DNA of 25,699 bases from Asterionellopsis glacialis (GCA_014885115.2 WKLE02004848.1:1-25699); one strand, 5' to 3'. Positions 9,596 to 19,287 are shown, counted from the stretch's first letter. Translations and numbers: made by a program. Notes: generated by a model from the sequence alone, not told the origin.

Positions 9596-10496
9596 TTTCA
9601 GTTTGGTTTCTAAATTCCAATTTTCAAAACCCTGCGAAACTCTACACGGCAAAAGCTCTTTCAGTAACAATTAATACTCAACAAAATTGTAATAGAATTA
9701 ACATCAAATGGTTGGCGGCGGGTGTTCACTGTATCATGTTGAGAATTTTCCTATGCGTGAATGTGTTCACTTTCTCTCTTGTTGTCTTACCAGAAAAGAT
9801 ATCTATCTACAGTGCTGTACATCGTTCAACATGTTTTCCCGCCGGTCTATTGATGAGAAAAATGAAAATTTCGACAAGCAACAACTCTCACAATTGGTAA
9901 CTACTTCCTGTTGATTCGACATCTTCTTTTTCAATAGATAAATAAGAAAGTGTGGTCCTCTAGGTCATACGTACTGAGATAATTACACTACTCGAACTAC
10001 TAGACTAGAATAATATGGACAGTGCAATTAGGACATACTCCAACATAATGGGCAAAGGGCACACCCGTTTTGGGGAGGAATTTTTTTTCCTACGCAATTT
10101 TCTACTGGTTTCTTTGTACTAGGATTCTATCGATTTCCGGTGTCACCGCGACACAACACCGCAAAATCGATCGAAATAGACCATGGCGAATTTCGACGCA
10201 TTTCTCATTATTGTGGCGTAGTGGTGCCAAGTTCCGGTTGTCTATATTATAGTCCTTCCATGTAGGAATCCAAGTATGCTCGAGATGGGCGATTCACATT
10301 TCTAGAAGTTTTTTTTTGGCGTTCAAACTTTTTTTGTTCTGTTTCTTGGACAAATACTGTTTACAGAGTTGCTCAGAAGACAAACGAAATAGTTAATCAC
10401 ACAACAATCATCTACATCTTGAATTCAAGCTTATCTATGTTGAAACATATTGATAGACAATTGATGACATAAACTCTGGGTCTCTTTTCAATATGA
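9596..10496. other. Intergenic region upstream of the subtilase gene
   Basis: About 900 bp, AT-rich with T tracts (for example 10079-10088 and 10309-10317). The nearest part should hold the protease promoter. Small open frames in it (such as 9580-9900 and 10070-10252) have no recognisable domain. I see nothing else. Confidence 0.5.
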
Positions 10497-10811
10497 ATTA
10501 GCAAGGAAATACATGACATTGAAAAAAATGAAATCACACAACACTTCTGCACAACAATTACCTTTCAACTTTGTACGGCTGCAGCAATAACAAAGATTGA
10601 TGATCATAATCCAAGATTAAGCAGGATTGGCCTAATAAAACAGTGGTTTGATTATTCTTCAAATACAAAGAAAATAAGGGACAAAGAGACACTTTCATCA
10701 GCTGCCATTGTGGCAGATAGGGCAGCGAATGAACGTCATGCTGTAAATATATGTAAAAAGTTGGATCCACTAAGAAGAGTATTCCATAATTGTTCTTGCC
10801 ATCCATTATGA
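10497..10811 (+). pseudogene. Stop-to-stop coding relic, possibly a transposase fragment
   Basis: A 104-codon plus-strand frame is open from the stop at 10494 to TGA at 10809-10811 but lacks an ATG at its start. Its composition looks like real protein: a helical, basic stretch including IDDHNPRLSRIGLIKQWF, then AAIVADRAANERHAVNICKK, then a Cys/His end HNCSCHP. The VADRAANER-type block reminds me of DDE-transposase-like proteins of stramenopiles, but that is memory of style and not a search result. The opposite-strand frame at 10558-10815 reads as low-quality Leu/Tyr-rich sequence and is probably its shadow. It sits in a gene-poor, relic-rich stretch, so a dead mobile-element fragment is the best guess. 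Confidence 0.4.
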
Positions 10812-10929
10812 CCACTCCCTAGCAATCATAGAATAGGAGAGGAACTGTAACTATTATTGGACTACAGTACCACAAATTAATAATCATAAGCTCTAGAGTT
10901 TTTACACACACAAAAACATGGTTTTATAT

Positions 10930-11905
10930 TGTATTATCCATTTGTCCCTTTCACTAAAGGTTCTTCTTCATTCCTCTAATGGCTCTAAGGAGATATTGAT
11001 CCTGGAAAGAAGTATGGCTACAAAAACCATAAAAGCGCACACTTCTCTCAACACAAACCAATATTCCTTGGGCATTTTGTTTTTTTGCTTTTCTGAGAGC
11101 TGCTTGAATTGCATACATTGATTCATAGTCTCCGTATACTCAATTTTGAATCTTCACTATGTTCACCTGGAACAAAGCAAGTTCTTGCTTTTTGTATGCC
11201 ACAAGGTGTTCAAACATAAAATCCCATGAATCTTCTAAAGTACACCAAATAAAGCCAATTTTATCTGAGCTCTTCCTTCAATTGGTTCAAATAGAAAGTT
11301 TCTTATGGCATCTTTGTGTGTGTACCCATTGGCCAGCAGGCTTAGGGTCATCAACATACTTGATAGGTACAGAACATTGTCAATAAAATATCCTGAATTC
11401 AACTAGGTAATTGAAGATGTTTTTCCAAGCTTATTCAGATCTCTTTTTGATAATGTACTATGCAAACCCAATAGATTGTAACTTTTCATACCTGTATTCC
11501 AATAAACTATTTTGGTGAACATGTAGATTCAATACCCACTTGGCTATTTTGATAGCTGCAGGGTAGTCACAAGAGACCAAGCAGTTGTCAAACTTTTCTT
11601 TGTAAAGGCAAAGCCTTAGAAACACATTTTCCCACTGTGCATCATACCTTCCACACTCATATCTTGGGAAACACTCGGATTGGGTAGGAGCTTCTCCAAA
11701 CAGTGGTGGCTCTATGATATGGTTCACCAAATCAGCAAGTGTGATTTATGTCTCAATATACATCACATTCTGGAAACCAACAACTTGTCATGAATTCAAA
11801 GATCTCTTTGAATTGCAAGGTACAGTGATAATGCCCATAGTGATGTTAGGTTCATCCAATTCAGCACTGACTGATATGCTAGGAATCTGTAGCAACAGAG
11901 ACTAG
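10930..11905 (-). pseudogene. Decayed gene with tandem helicase-associated (HA) domains
   Basis: At least three HA-type repeats (W..F..L..YK - VP..Y - LG.WV..QR - L..IGF.W) can be read on the minus strand. Repeat 1 lies in an intact 90-codon frame at 11730-11458: WENVFLRLCLYKEKFDN, then AKWVLNLHVHQ, ending LQSIGF. Repeat 2 (about 11430-11247) reads AWKNIFNYLVEF, a TGA, then VPIKYVDDPKPAGQWVHTQR, two more stops in the last helix, and IGFIW. Repeat 3 starts about 11235 with WDFMFEHLVAYKKQ and fades out. HA domains occur in many diatom proteins, some with helicase or DNA-binding parts. The stops show that this copy is dead. No helicase motor domain is visible beside it. Confidence 0.6.
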
Positions 11906-13425
11906 AGAATATGGATTTTAATTAGGAATAGTTAACATTCTACTACCTAGATCTAGATGCAATTGTGCCTGCATATTAATAGATCTCCTGGTTGAACTAT
12001 TGGAGAAAGTGGTTAAATGCATCATGCTCATTTTTAATGTATTAAAAGTAGTTCTTCCCAAGTGAAGTCCAAAAGCAAAAATTGATTATTCAAGCATGGA
12101 AGACATGGTAATCCAAGACAAACTGTTAAACAAAAAGTGTAAAGAGGGTATCTGGTTCAAAACTATGAGTTCAATTATACTGAATACTGGTGTGCAAAGT
12201 GATGCACTCTCTGAACAAATTATACTAGTTGTATATCTGCACATATGATACCAGTACAGTAAGTAGCCTTTTTAGGATAGTACATCCTACATAGTCCTAC
12301 CAGTATGTGGTGTAGTAGGTCCTATCTGGTACTGTACATACCAGGTACCGGGTACAGTACCAGGTAGACCTGATAGTTGCTACAAACAGATACTTACTAC
12401 TGGTACCGACTGCCTGTAGCTTTACAAATATGGTTTTTATTGACTAGGTGGTCCTAAGTTTCTATGTACAGGTACCAATTACAGGTACTGGTCCTGTGTG
12501 GTCCTGCTTCTTCATACTCTTCATACTTTACTGTAATTCTATATTTAATATTTTTAGAATTGCCTTAAATGAGCCAGGATGAGTATAATTATTTAAAAAA
12601 ATACTCATGACATCATAAACCACATCACTGTATACGAACTATGTATATATGCATGAGATTAAATCTTATCAGGTACCAGTAAACAATTTTTTGAAGGATG
12701 GCTTATCTCTCAAATAATTATAGAATTTTCTAGAATGACCACTTGTGCATAACCCCTTTTTTCCAAAAGTCCATGTTATTTTCTAGGGTTTTGATTTTGT
12801 GTGAAATTTTATTGACCTCTGAGGCCAACCAAAAACAAAACTGAACCTTTTTCTAACTACTGACAGACCAATTCCAGTTTTATCACAGAGCACCAAGCAT
12901 GACTAAAACAAAAACAAACTTTTTAGGGTTGGAAAACATCTTGAACCAATCAGATTCAGATTCCTTCACTTAAAATCAGTCTATCTTGGTCCTTCATGTT
13001 CTGCACAGATGCATATTATTATTATTACTAGTCCTCATGTAGGACTGCTATCTGTGTGCATGGTACTTTTTGCAATTTGGATTTGATTTTGGTGGACTGG
13101 CCCCACCATGACAATCGATGCAATCATTTTATACTTCACGGAGGAAAAAAATGAGAAACAACAATCTTCAAAGCATCATACAAATAGATGGCAAACAAAA
13201 ACACCAAAAGAGAGGAGAGTTGGTTTATTCTCATGTGTTTTTACAATTGTTGTGAGTGACTCTTCAACAAAATTTGTGATTTTACATTGTTATCTGCATC
13301 TATGTCCATATAACACACTAACACAGAACACAGAAGATCCACCAACATCATTAGTAGTTATCATCAAAATGACACAATAAATATGGATGGAACACAACTG
13401 TCTAGGACACCATTGACTGGGATGC
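11906..13425. other. Gene-poor stretch with GGTACC-rich patch
   Basis: No intact gene. A plus-strand frame at about 12070-12245 reads like an old coding fragment (EDMVIQDKLLNKKCKEGIWF), family unknown. The patch 12240-12500 is packed with TACC, GGTAC and AGTCCT words. A 90-codon ORF at 13108-13380 has no recognisable domain and poor coding character. Confidence 0.45.
12240..12500. repeat. Patch of TACCAGGTA / GGTACC / GTCCTA words
   Basis: Overlapping short palindromic words include TACCAGGTA at 12339 and 12358, GGTACCGGGTACAGTACC around 12344-12361, and several TACTGTAC, GGTACC and AGTCCTAC words. The density suggests a degenerate repeat or the end of a mobile element. Clear terminal inverted repeats and a target-site duplication were not found. 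Confidence 0.45.
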
Positions 13426-13825
13426 ATTTGCAATGGCTCAAAAACAAGCCAGTCAAGGAGTCAAATGATTTCTACATAGCTTTGTAAATGAATGGCTACT
13501 GGTTGGTAATTGTACAAAAAACTACTCTACCAACACGAACACAAGATGCCAAAGTTGTTTACATCCTCATGCAAAGATGTGCTCTCATCTATTTTGATGC
13601 TCCAATATTTAACAATGACACAAATACAGAAAATGAGTAATAATCCTAAGTACAAATCTTTGAAAGCGTAAAGCATACAAACCTATTGCCAAAGCTATTC
13701 AAACTAATCTCATGAAGAACTGGTCAAAAGGCAAACTGGAATGTAATCCACCAATGCCTGCAGAACCAACCACTATGGACATTCTTTTCTCAATCAAGCT
13801 GGTACCAGGTACAGAGTTAATTAGT
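13426..13825 (+). pseudogene. Possible piggyBac-like transposase relic
   Basis: From about 13434 one plus-strand frame reads WLKNKPVKES, a stop, then MNGYWLVIVQKTTLPTRTQ and DAKVVYILMQRC.LIYFDAP. The order K-N-K-P-V-K-E, then N-G-Y, then a YFD-type strand resembles the piggyBac DDE core (NKP.KEG...GY...VY.DN..T). From about 13673 another frame continues open to 13830. The matches are weak and interrupted, so this is a tentative call; random AT-rich sequence is the alternative. Confidence 0.25.
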
Positions 13826-14090
13826 ATAAAATAAGTACAGTCATGGGGTACCGGTCATTTCTGGTCTTTACAACGCAATTTACTTAGGAGAGTCGGTGTA
13901 TGCCAGAATCTTGGTCATTAGAAGAGGACACTCTGGCCACAGACCAAACACTCGATGACCGTAGCCAGAGAAGGTTGTCCTAAAAAAGCAGGATCATCTT
14001 TGTACCAGGTACAGTTCGTGATTCATATCTCTCCCTCGCCTGCTTCATTACAGTGGCTCCAAGTTGATAAGAATTAGAATAGAGTAAAAA

Positions 14091-15170
14091 ATGCGAGGAG
14101 AACTAATGATCTATGATATGAAACTGAAAAAGAAACCTCTGTGGATTCTCTCCATAATCGCAGCCTTGTCGGTCTATGTCTGCGTCGACCATGAAACCTC
14201 CTTTATATCTACCAGTCGCCAATTGTATTTCATTCGAAGTCCAGACCCGAAGACTACTGAAATGAAATTGTTCGATGATTCCAGTCTTCAATGTGTAAGT
14301 ACTGGTAAGCCCATACAACGGTTCAAGCCCTTCCATGGGCACACAATTTACATGCTTGGTGATTCTTTGATGAGGGGGCAGTTTCGTGAACTTTGCCAGA
14401 CATTTTCACCACATGTAAGAATAGATGATATCAGAAAGACACATCTGCTTAATTCAGATGATCCAGAGGACGATCACGTTCGAATGTGTTCAAATAACTC
14501 GGGCTCGATTCGTGTTTTGTTTCGATACCAGCGATGGTTCGAACCAGGTAGCGTAGATCTGATGTATGGAGCGCTTAAAGGATTTACTGAACGAGTTGGA
14601 GGTTCGCAATCGAGTAAACCAACTGTCGTTTATTTCAATGGAGGTATGCATTTGCTACATCTCTTTCCGATATACCGCTTCCGAGGTCTCTGGAATATTT
14701 ATAAGAACGCAGAAGACCACGTGACCCAGTTTATGTTGAATGCAAAATCCTTGGCTCCAGACGCTCACCTTGTTTATATGAACAGCCACGATATTTGCGA
14801 AGATAAGTACAAAGACGGTTGGACCGTTGCCGTCCGCAACATAAGAAACGACCCGATGACTGTAGCGGAAACTTGTGCAGCATGGTTGAGAAAAGAATAC
14901 GGTGTAAAGAAAAGATTTGCCATTGAAGCATGCTTGGCTGGTACTTTTACCAGCGATGGTGTTCAAAATATCAATGCTCGCATTGAAGGGGCGATCGCTG
15001 CTGCAATAAAAAAATTCAACATAGATAAGGTGGGCTGCGTCGATGCGTTTGCTATTACCAAAGGTAGATGCGAAGAAACGATTGATGGCCGGCACTACCA
15101 GAAAAGAGTTCCACAGGAGCTTCATAGTTTAGCCATGGTACTTCGACAATTGAACAAGAGATCCAGCTAA
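14091..15170 (+). CDS. PC-esterase / trichome-birefringence-like (TBL) type II membrane protein
   Basis: Single-exon 359-aa protein. A basic start (KLKKK, 11-15) and a hydrophobic helix (16-31) predict a type II Golgi or ER membrane anchor. The lumenal part carries the SGNH/GDSL-like core of the PC-esterase family: GDSLMRG (90-96) with nucleophile Ser92, YFNGGMH (181-187) with the conserved Gly/Asn turn, and near the C-terminus VDAF...GRCEET.DGRHY, where Asp332 and His335 form the DxxH end of the triad. The family includes plant TBL polysaccharide O-acetyltransferases and fungal Cas1p-like enzymes, so acetylation or de-acetylation of a glycan is the likely role. Later in-frame ATGs at codons 6 and 10 would still keep the anchor. 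It is convergent with the GST gene. Confidence 0.8.
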   Translation: MRGELMIYDMKLKKKPLWILSIIAALSVYVCVDHETSFISTSRQLYFIRSPDPKTTEMKLFDDSSLQCVSTGKPIQRFKPFHGHTIYMLGDSLMRGQFRELCQTFSPHVRIDDIRKTHLLNSDDPEDDHVRMCSNNSGSIRVLFRYQRWFEPGSVDLMYGALKGFTERVGGSQSSKPTVVYFNGGMHLLHLFPIYRFRGLWNIYKNAEDHVTQFMLNAKSLAPDAHLVYMNSHDICEDKYKDGWTVAVRNIRNDPMTVAETCAAWLRKEYGVKKRFAIEACLAGTFTSDGVQNINARIEGAIAAAIKKFNIDKVGCVDAFAITKGRCEETIDGRHYQKRVPQELHSLAMVLRQLNKRSS

Positions 15171-15203
15171 ACAGCTGATAAGTGACAAAGAGATCCAGCT
15201 AAA
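15156..15203 (+). repeat. 16-bp direct repeat spanning the stop codon
   Basis: AAGAGATCCAGCTAAA occurs at 15156-15171 and again at 15188-15203. The first copy contains the TAA stop of the PC-esterase gene, so the second is a duplicated gene end in the 3' flank. Confidence 0.75.
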
Positions 15204-15510
15204 GAGGATAAGAAAAGAGAAAATGATTGTCTACTATATTCAATCATTTTTTACAGAGTTGAACCGAAACTTAAAAGATCGCCGTAGACGCAAGCGGACG
15301 GATTGCAGGAAGATAAGCAATTCACACCATTCGCAGTCGGAACTATTAACGAACAGTTGTTTCTTTATTTTGGCCACCACTTTGGCCACACAATTTTGGG
15401 AAACGTAGTCCATTCCTCTTTACTACTGCCTGTTACTTTTGCAATACCTGCAGTAACTTTAAAACTATTTTTAGTGGTAAACTACATGTACGATAATTCT
15501 TTGATTATAA
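15171..15510. other. Convergent intergenic region
   Basis: 340 bp between the PC-esterase and GST stop codons. Apart from the 16-bp duplication I see only 3' UTR-like AT-rich sequence. Two short open frames in it have no recognisable domain. Confidence 0.55.
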
Positions 15511-16548
15511 CTAGTTCTTAAGTACCATAGAACACTTCCCTCCTGTAGTGACGCATTTTGACTCCCAGCTTTCAGGAACTTGTGGAAGAGTCCTTCCAGC
15601 CATTTTGACCCACTTGAGAGTCATGAAGTAGAGGGCCATGATATCTCTCGGAAGTACAGTGCTTGCAATGCCTGGTATTTGAAGGATTCTTTTCTTATAA
15701 TCAAGAAGGATGGGGTAATTGTCTCGAATGCTTTTTCTACCAAGTCCAAATCGCCATTGGTAAGCAAGATCAAGGCGGACTAAGGAGATGAAAAGGACTA
15801 AATCAGCAAATCTTATCTCACTACCCATCAAGTAAGGTCCATTCTTTCTGAGACGCTCTTGTAGTTCATCAAGAGTATCATAGTATTCATCAACTAGCCG
15901 GTCATGTTCCCTTCCACACTTGGTCGCATTCATTTTGTAGACTGCAGTAGTTACGCGAGTGTGGAGCATTTTGACAAGCTTATCATGTTCGTCATACTCT
16001 GTAGGTTTTTCCAATCTCGAGGGAAACAAATTGATTTCTTGATTACGTGTTCCCATTGACCTCATTTGAGTTGACATCATTTCGGCAAGACCTAGAGAAC
16101 TATTACTAACTGCAGTGCCCTTTTGTGTATCCCAAAGCAATGGAACACTGACAGCCCCCTTAAAATCCTTGTTCGCGTGTTTGTACAGTTCACTAAGGTG
16201 ATGAAATGAATAGTTCGGATCTTTGTCAACCGTCGCATCTGGAAAAGTTTTGACTAGGTCATGTTCTCCCTCGGAACATGGCTCAAAGAACCACCCATCT
16301 TCATAAGATGCTGGGAAACACTTGACAACAGGAATAGCTCCTTCATTTAAACCGTAAAAACCCATGACTGTCCACGGCCTCGCAGCGAAAGGACATCCAG
16401 CGACAACGTAAAGTGTGTATCGGCCAGGTTCCGCAGGAAATTTTGCTTCGACTCCTGTAGCTGAATCCTTGAGATTGCATACACTGCCTAAAAACTCATT
16501 TTCAGAAGGAGGTCCAGCTCCTCCATCGGCACAACAAAGGCAGTCCAT
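15511..16548 (-). CDS. Glutathionyl-hydroquinone reductase (Xi-class GST, ECM4/YqjG family)
   Basis: Single-exon 345-aa enzyme expected to reduce glutathionyl-hydroquinones using glutathione, in the cytosol since no targeting peptide is visible. The N-terminal thioredoxin-like half has GRYTLYVVAGCPFAARPW (42-59), with catalytic Cys52 in the CPxA site typical of this class (usually ACPWAHR). GWFF and VPLLWDT follow, the latter being the cis-Pro glutathione-binding strand. The C-terminal helical half has NAT..GREHDRLV, the GPYLMGSEIRFADLVLF segment of GST helices, and LVRLDLAYQWRFG, matching the family LVRFD.VY..HF block. Length is slightly above the usual 310-330. A Cys-rich start (MDCLCC) is unusual. 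The Cys-Pro-Phe-Ala site, with Ala-Ala where His-Arg is common, is a variation worth noting. Confidence 0.9.
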   Translation of the reverse strand: MDCLCCADGGAGPPSENEFLGSVCNLKDSATGVEAKFPAEPGRYTLYVVAGCPFAARPWTVMGFYGLNEGAIPVVKCFPASYEDGWFFEPCSEGEHDLVKTFPDATVDKDPNYSFHHLSELYKHANKDFKGAVSVPLLWDTQKGTAVSNSSLGLAEMMSTQMRSMGTRNQEINLFPSRLEKPTEYDEHDKLVKMLHTRVTTAVYKMNATKCGREHDRLVDEYYDTLDELQERLRKNGPYLMGSEIRFADLVLFISLVRLDLAYQWRFGLGRKSIRDNYPILLDYKKRILQIPGIASTVLPRDIMALYFMTLKWVKMAGRTLPQVPESWESKCVTTGGKCSMVLKN

Positions 16549-17357
16549 ATTATTGTTTTTCTTGTAGAAGAAAAGTATTGCTCCAATACATGTACAGGGG
16601 TATAACTTTTGATGAAAGTTTTATGGCAAAGATGCTGAATGGAGAATACCGTACAATAAAAAAAATAAAAAATGCGAACCCCAGATATTTTTCCGAAATC
16701 CAGTCTCTGTTGCTTTGTAAAGAGCCTTTTCACTTTTCACCTCTGTGTTCGGAGGGTGTTTCCTACAAAAAAGAGCCTTTGTCATACGACTAGAGACGTA
16801 GTATAGATAGTCATATTTCTAAGGAAACCAGTATAGAGATCACGTTTTGTGGACTTTTGAGAAGTACCTGTCTCGATCGAGATTTTCCGTACCCCAGGTA
16901 GAAATCCACTGTATTGACTCTACGAAGAAATACGTAGACTTCCCGTGCGCGAGGTGGACAGGTCACACTTTTTTTGGACCTCCCGAAACGTTCTTCTTGC
17001 ATGTTTTTTGCGTTGTGCACCATTGTGCGTGTTTGTCCCCTCTTTTTTCTCCCCGTGGTAGAAAACTCTGGTGGGACTAAAAGTAGTCCTAGATCTCATT
17101 CACACATGGTTTTAGGCGTAGGGATTCTCTCTAGAGACTATTATTTACAAGGTAACGTCATAGTTTGGGGTTCACTCACAGACGATTCGAGCTGAAGTGG
17201 AACTTTTGTTCATTAGTGCAAGCGTTCTCCAGAAAGTCGCACAAGAGTCCTTTCTCGACTGAAAAACTCAAAACGAGTAGACTACAAGAATATTATTTGA
17301 TACATTAGTGAAGCGTATCTGATTCATTTGCCACTTTTTCTCCGAGAAAGATAAAGT
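16549..17357. promoter_or_regulatory. Divergent intergenic region
   Basis: About 810 bp between divergent starts of the GST gene and the unknown membrane protein gene, presumably holding both promoters. One CRE-like ACGTCA lies at 17155-17160, about 200 bp before the second gene. Several 60-80 codon ORFs here are short, overlap on both strands and have no recognisable domain. Confidence 0.45.
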
Positions 17358-18560
17358 ATGATGGATAAAAATATGACCATGAAAAAAAAAGAAAAACCTA
17401 CGACTAATCATCAACCACGGCGGTCAGGTCGTTTGCGTCCTCGACAGCAGAATATTGCAATGGTACTACTGGGTGTGCTTCACATAGATAAGGGACCCTT
17501 TCCATTATTTGTAAATGGGATGGCAGAAAGTACAACAAGGCCACAGTCTGATGAATCTTCACAACCGTGGGAATGCGCCGAAGTTGGAACACGCCAACAT
17601 GGTAGTAAACGACAAGAATCCTCTCATACAACAGCAACAGCAGTACTACGGCCAAACACAAATAATCTTGATCACAATACCATCATGACATCTTCTGGAC
17701 CAGTCACAATTGAAACTATTCGAATGGAAAACCAACCATCACTGGCAGAACAATTCATGACAATTACAAATGAAGGTCCTAACGACTTTACACATAGATT
17801 AGACGAAATGGAAAAAGAAAAAACCAAACGACAATTTCAATCGTATCATCATCCAAAAAATCTACTGGCACTACTTCTTGATAATATGCAGCAAGGTCAT
17901 TCCTCCAATTTTTGGATTGCTACAGTTGGGACGACCATTGTAGCTGCTATCCTTACGTTTTATTTGACGCCATTACTTGCTCATGTGTCCGAGGGACAAA
18001 TGGCATTATCATCTGCTTTCTCTGCTTTTGCCATAGCACCATGGACTTGGATGAAAAGTGGAAGTCCTCAACGGAGCTTGGTAGTATTAGATGTTATGGC
18101 AATAGTGCAATTAATATCACGAAAACAAGTACAAACCTATATCAACGAAAAAATACTCCCCATGGCATGGAGGTCACTCAAAAAGATGCTCTTGATGGAG
18201 GTTTGGAGTCGTATATGGAAAATTGTAGGCAAACGTCTTGCTCAACTCAGGACTCATAATAATAGTGATAGAAGCAGTAGTAGGAACAATAAGTTAACCA
18301 GCGAGAATGGTGGTAACAACAACGAACCCACTCTGGACTGGTCTGAAGCACTGCCACCGTGGATAGTGAGTATTCATTCGTTCCTCCACAGTAGTGTCGA
18401 CCGATATACAAAGTCATTGGTGAAGAAAGACATCCAAGTCAAAGTTGAAAAAGCAGTATTTCAAGTGGTTGATACTGTGTCAAAACAAATAGAACAAGGA
18501 ATCACATCATTCCTTTTGGTACAGCAACCGGTAGTTGAAATCGCATCTACTGTTGCATGA
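17358..18560 (+). CDS. Hypothetical membrane protein, unknown family
   Basis: A 400-codon ORF, clearly the longest in its region, with no domain I recognise. The N-terminus (1-30) is very basic and polar. A moderately hydrophobic stretch lies at 33-51, followed by a Ser/Thr/Asn-rich, probably disordered region (55-125). Residues 125-180 are polar and helical. A strong membrane helix spans about 184-207 (NFWIATVGTTIVAAILTFYL). A second hydrophobic run lies at 216-231, followed by an amphipathic region with Trp and basic residues (240-297). A second disordered Asn/Ser linker (298-325) is followed by a final helical domain (327-400). The start is the first of two adjacent ATGs; an internal ATG at codon 35 is possible. 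A diatom-specific organelle membrane protein is a guess. Confidence 0.65.
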   Translation: MMDKNMTMKKKEKPTTNHQPRRSGRLRPRQQNIAMVLLGVLHIDKGPFPLFVNGMAESTTRPQSDESSQPWECAEVGTRQHGSKRQESSHTTATAVLRPNTNNLDHNTIMTSSGPVTIETIRMENQPSLAEQFMTITNEGPNDFTHRLDEMEKEKTKRQFQSYHHPKNLLALLLDNMQQGHSSNFWIATVGTTIVAAILTFYLTPLLAHVSEGQMALSSAFSAFAIAPWTWMKSGSPQRSLVVLDVMAIVQLISRKQVQTYINEKILPMAWRSLKKMLLMEVWSRIWKIVGKRLAQLRTHNNSDRSSSRNNKLTSENGGNNNEPTLDWSEALPPWIVSIHSFLHSSVDRYTKSLVKKDIQVKVEKAVFQVVDTVSKQIEQGITSFLLVQQPVVEIASTVA

Positions 18561-18789
18561 TGATGGATCCATTCATACAAATAATAGCAGCAGTCCGTGT
18601 TGCTCAAAATATCTATAACATGATTTAAATTCTAAAATTAGATAAGTATTCTTATTCTTATACGACAAATCTTTGTCCTATTTAGATTCTCATATCAACA
18701 CAAATCTAACGCAATTCCATATTCGTATTGTCCATTGTGTATGAATAGCTACGGCATTGAAAAGTAGGCATGATACTCAACTACTTCGC

Positions 18790-19287
18790 CTAAGAGGGTG
18801 GCGTAAGTTTGCAAACAGCCTTCTTGTCCGTGTAAATACCAGCAAATCCAGTTGCCAAATTCTTGGACTTGATGCAGCCTACATTCTTATCATTGATACA
18901 CACATTGACTTTTCCACCTCCACATGCAAATTCTAATGTGGTTCCCTTTGAGGCTCCATTGGGTAATCCATTGAGTAGGGTGTCCTTGAAGGAAGCAATA
19001 GCCTCACCATCATTACAACGAGGTTTAAGAGCATCCGCCAAGGCAGATGACATCTTTTCAGCATTGACACCATAACTCATTTTGAGTAAAAATGTTGAGT
19101 CATACTGACCCACAGCATAAACCTTTATAGGGCCCTTGGTACGGACACCAACTGCCTTGAGAGGCGAACCCTTGAATTTATCAGGAAAGGAAATACCGGT
19201 ACGAGGTTCTGTAGCTGCCTCAACAACACCAATTGCTGCTGCAACAACAACAAATGCAACGCAAAGAAGGAATGATCGTGTACTCAT
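18790..19287 (-). CDS. Secreted chalcone-isomerase-like protein
   Basis: Single-exon 165-aa protein. Residues 1-24 form a signal peptide (hydrophobic FLLCVAFVVVAAAIGVV ending VEA). The mature part follows the chalcone isomerase fold: TGISFPDKFKGSPLKAVGVR (about 30-49), KVYAVGQYD, the FKDTLLNGLPNGASKGTTLEF helix-strand unit, a GGGK turn, and the end NLATGFAGIYTDKKAVCKL. In plants this fold covers true chalcone isomerases, enhancer-type non-enzymatic members and fatty-acid-binding proteins. Diatoms have no known flavonoid route of the plant type, so lipid or small-ligand binding is more likely than isomerase activity. Mature cysteines (CND, ACGG, VCIN, GCIK, VCKL) could form disulphides in the ER lumen or outside. 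The start is fixed by the signal peptide. Confidence 0.82.
   Translation of the reverse strand: MSTRSFLLCVAFVVVAAAIGVVEAATEPRTGISFPDKFKGSPLKAVGVRTKGPIKVYAVGQYDSTFLLKMSYGVNAEKMSSALADALKPRCNDGEAIASFKDTLLNGLPNGASKGTTLEFACGGGKVNVCINDKNVGCIKSKNLATGFAGIYTDKKAVCKLTPPS

Noticed and set aside
13108..13380. 90-codon ORF in the gene-poor region
   Set aside because: No domain, biased AT-rich codon use, and it is not supported by neighbouring relics in the same frame.
16578..17195. Four short overlapping ORFs between the GST and unknown membrane protein genes
   Set aside because: They lie on both strands of a divergent promoter region and lack any recognisable feature.
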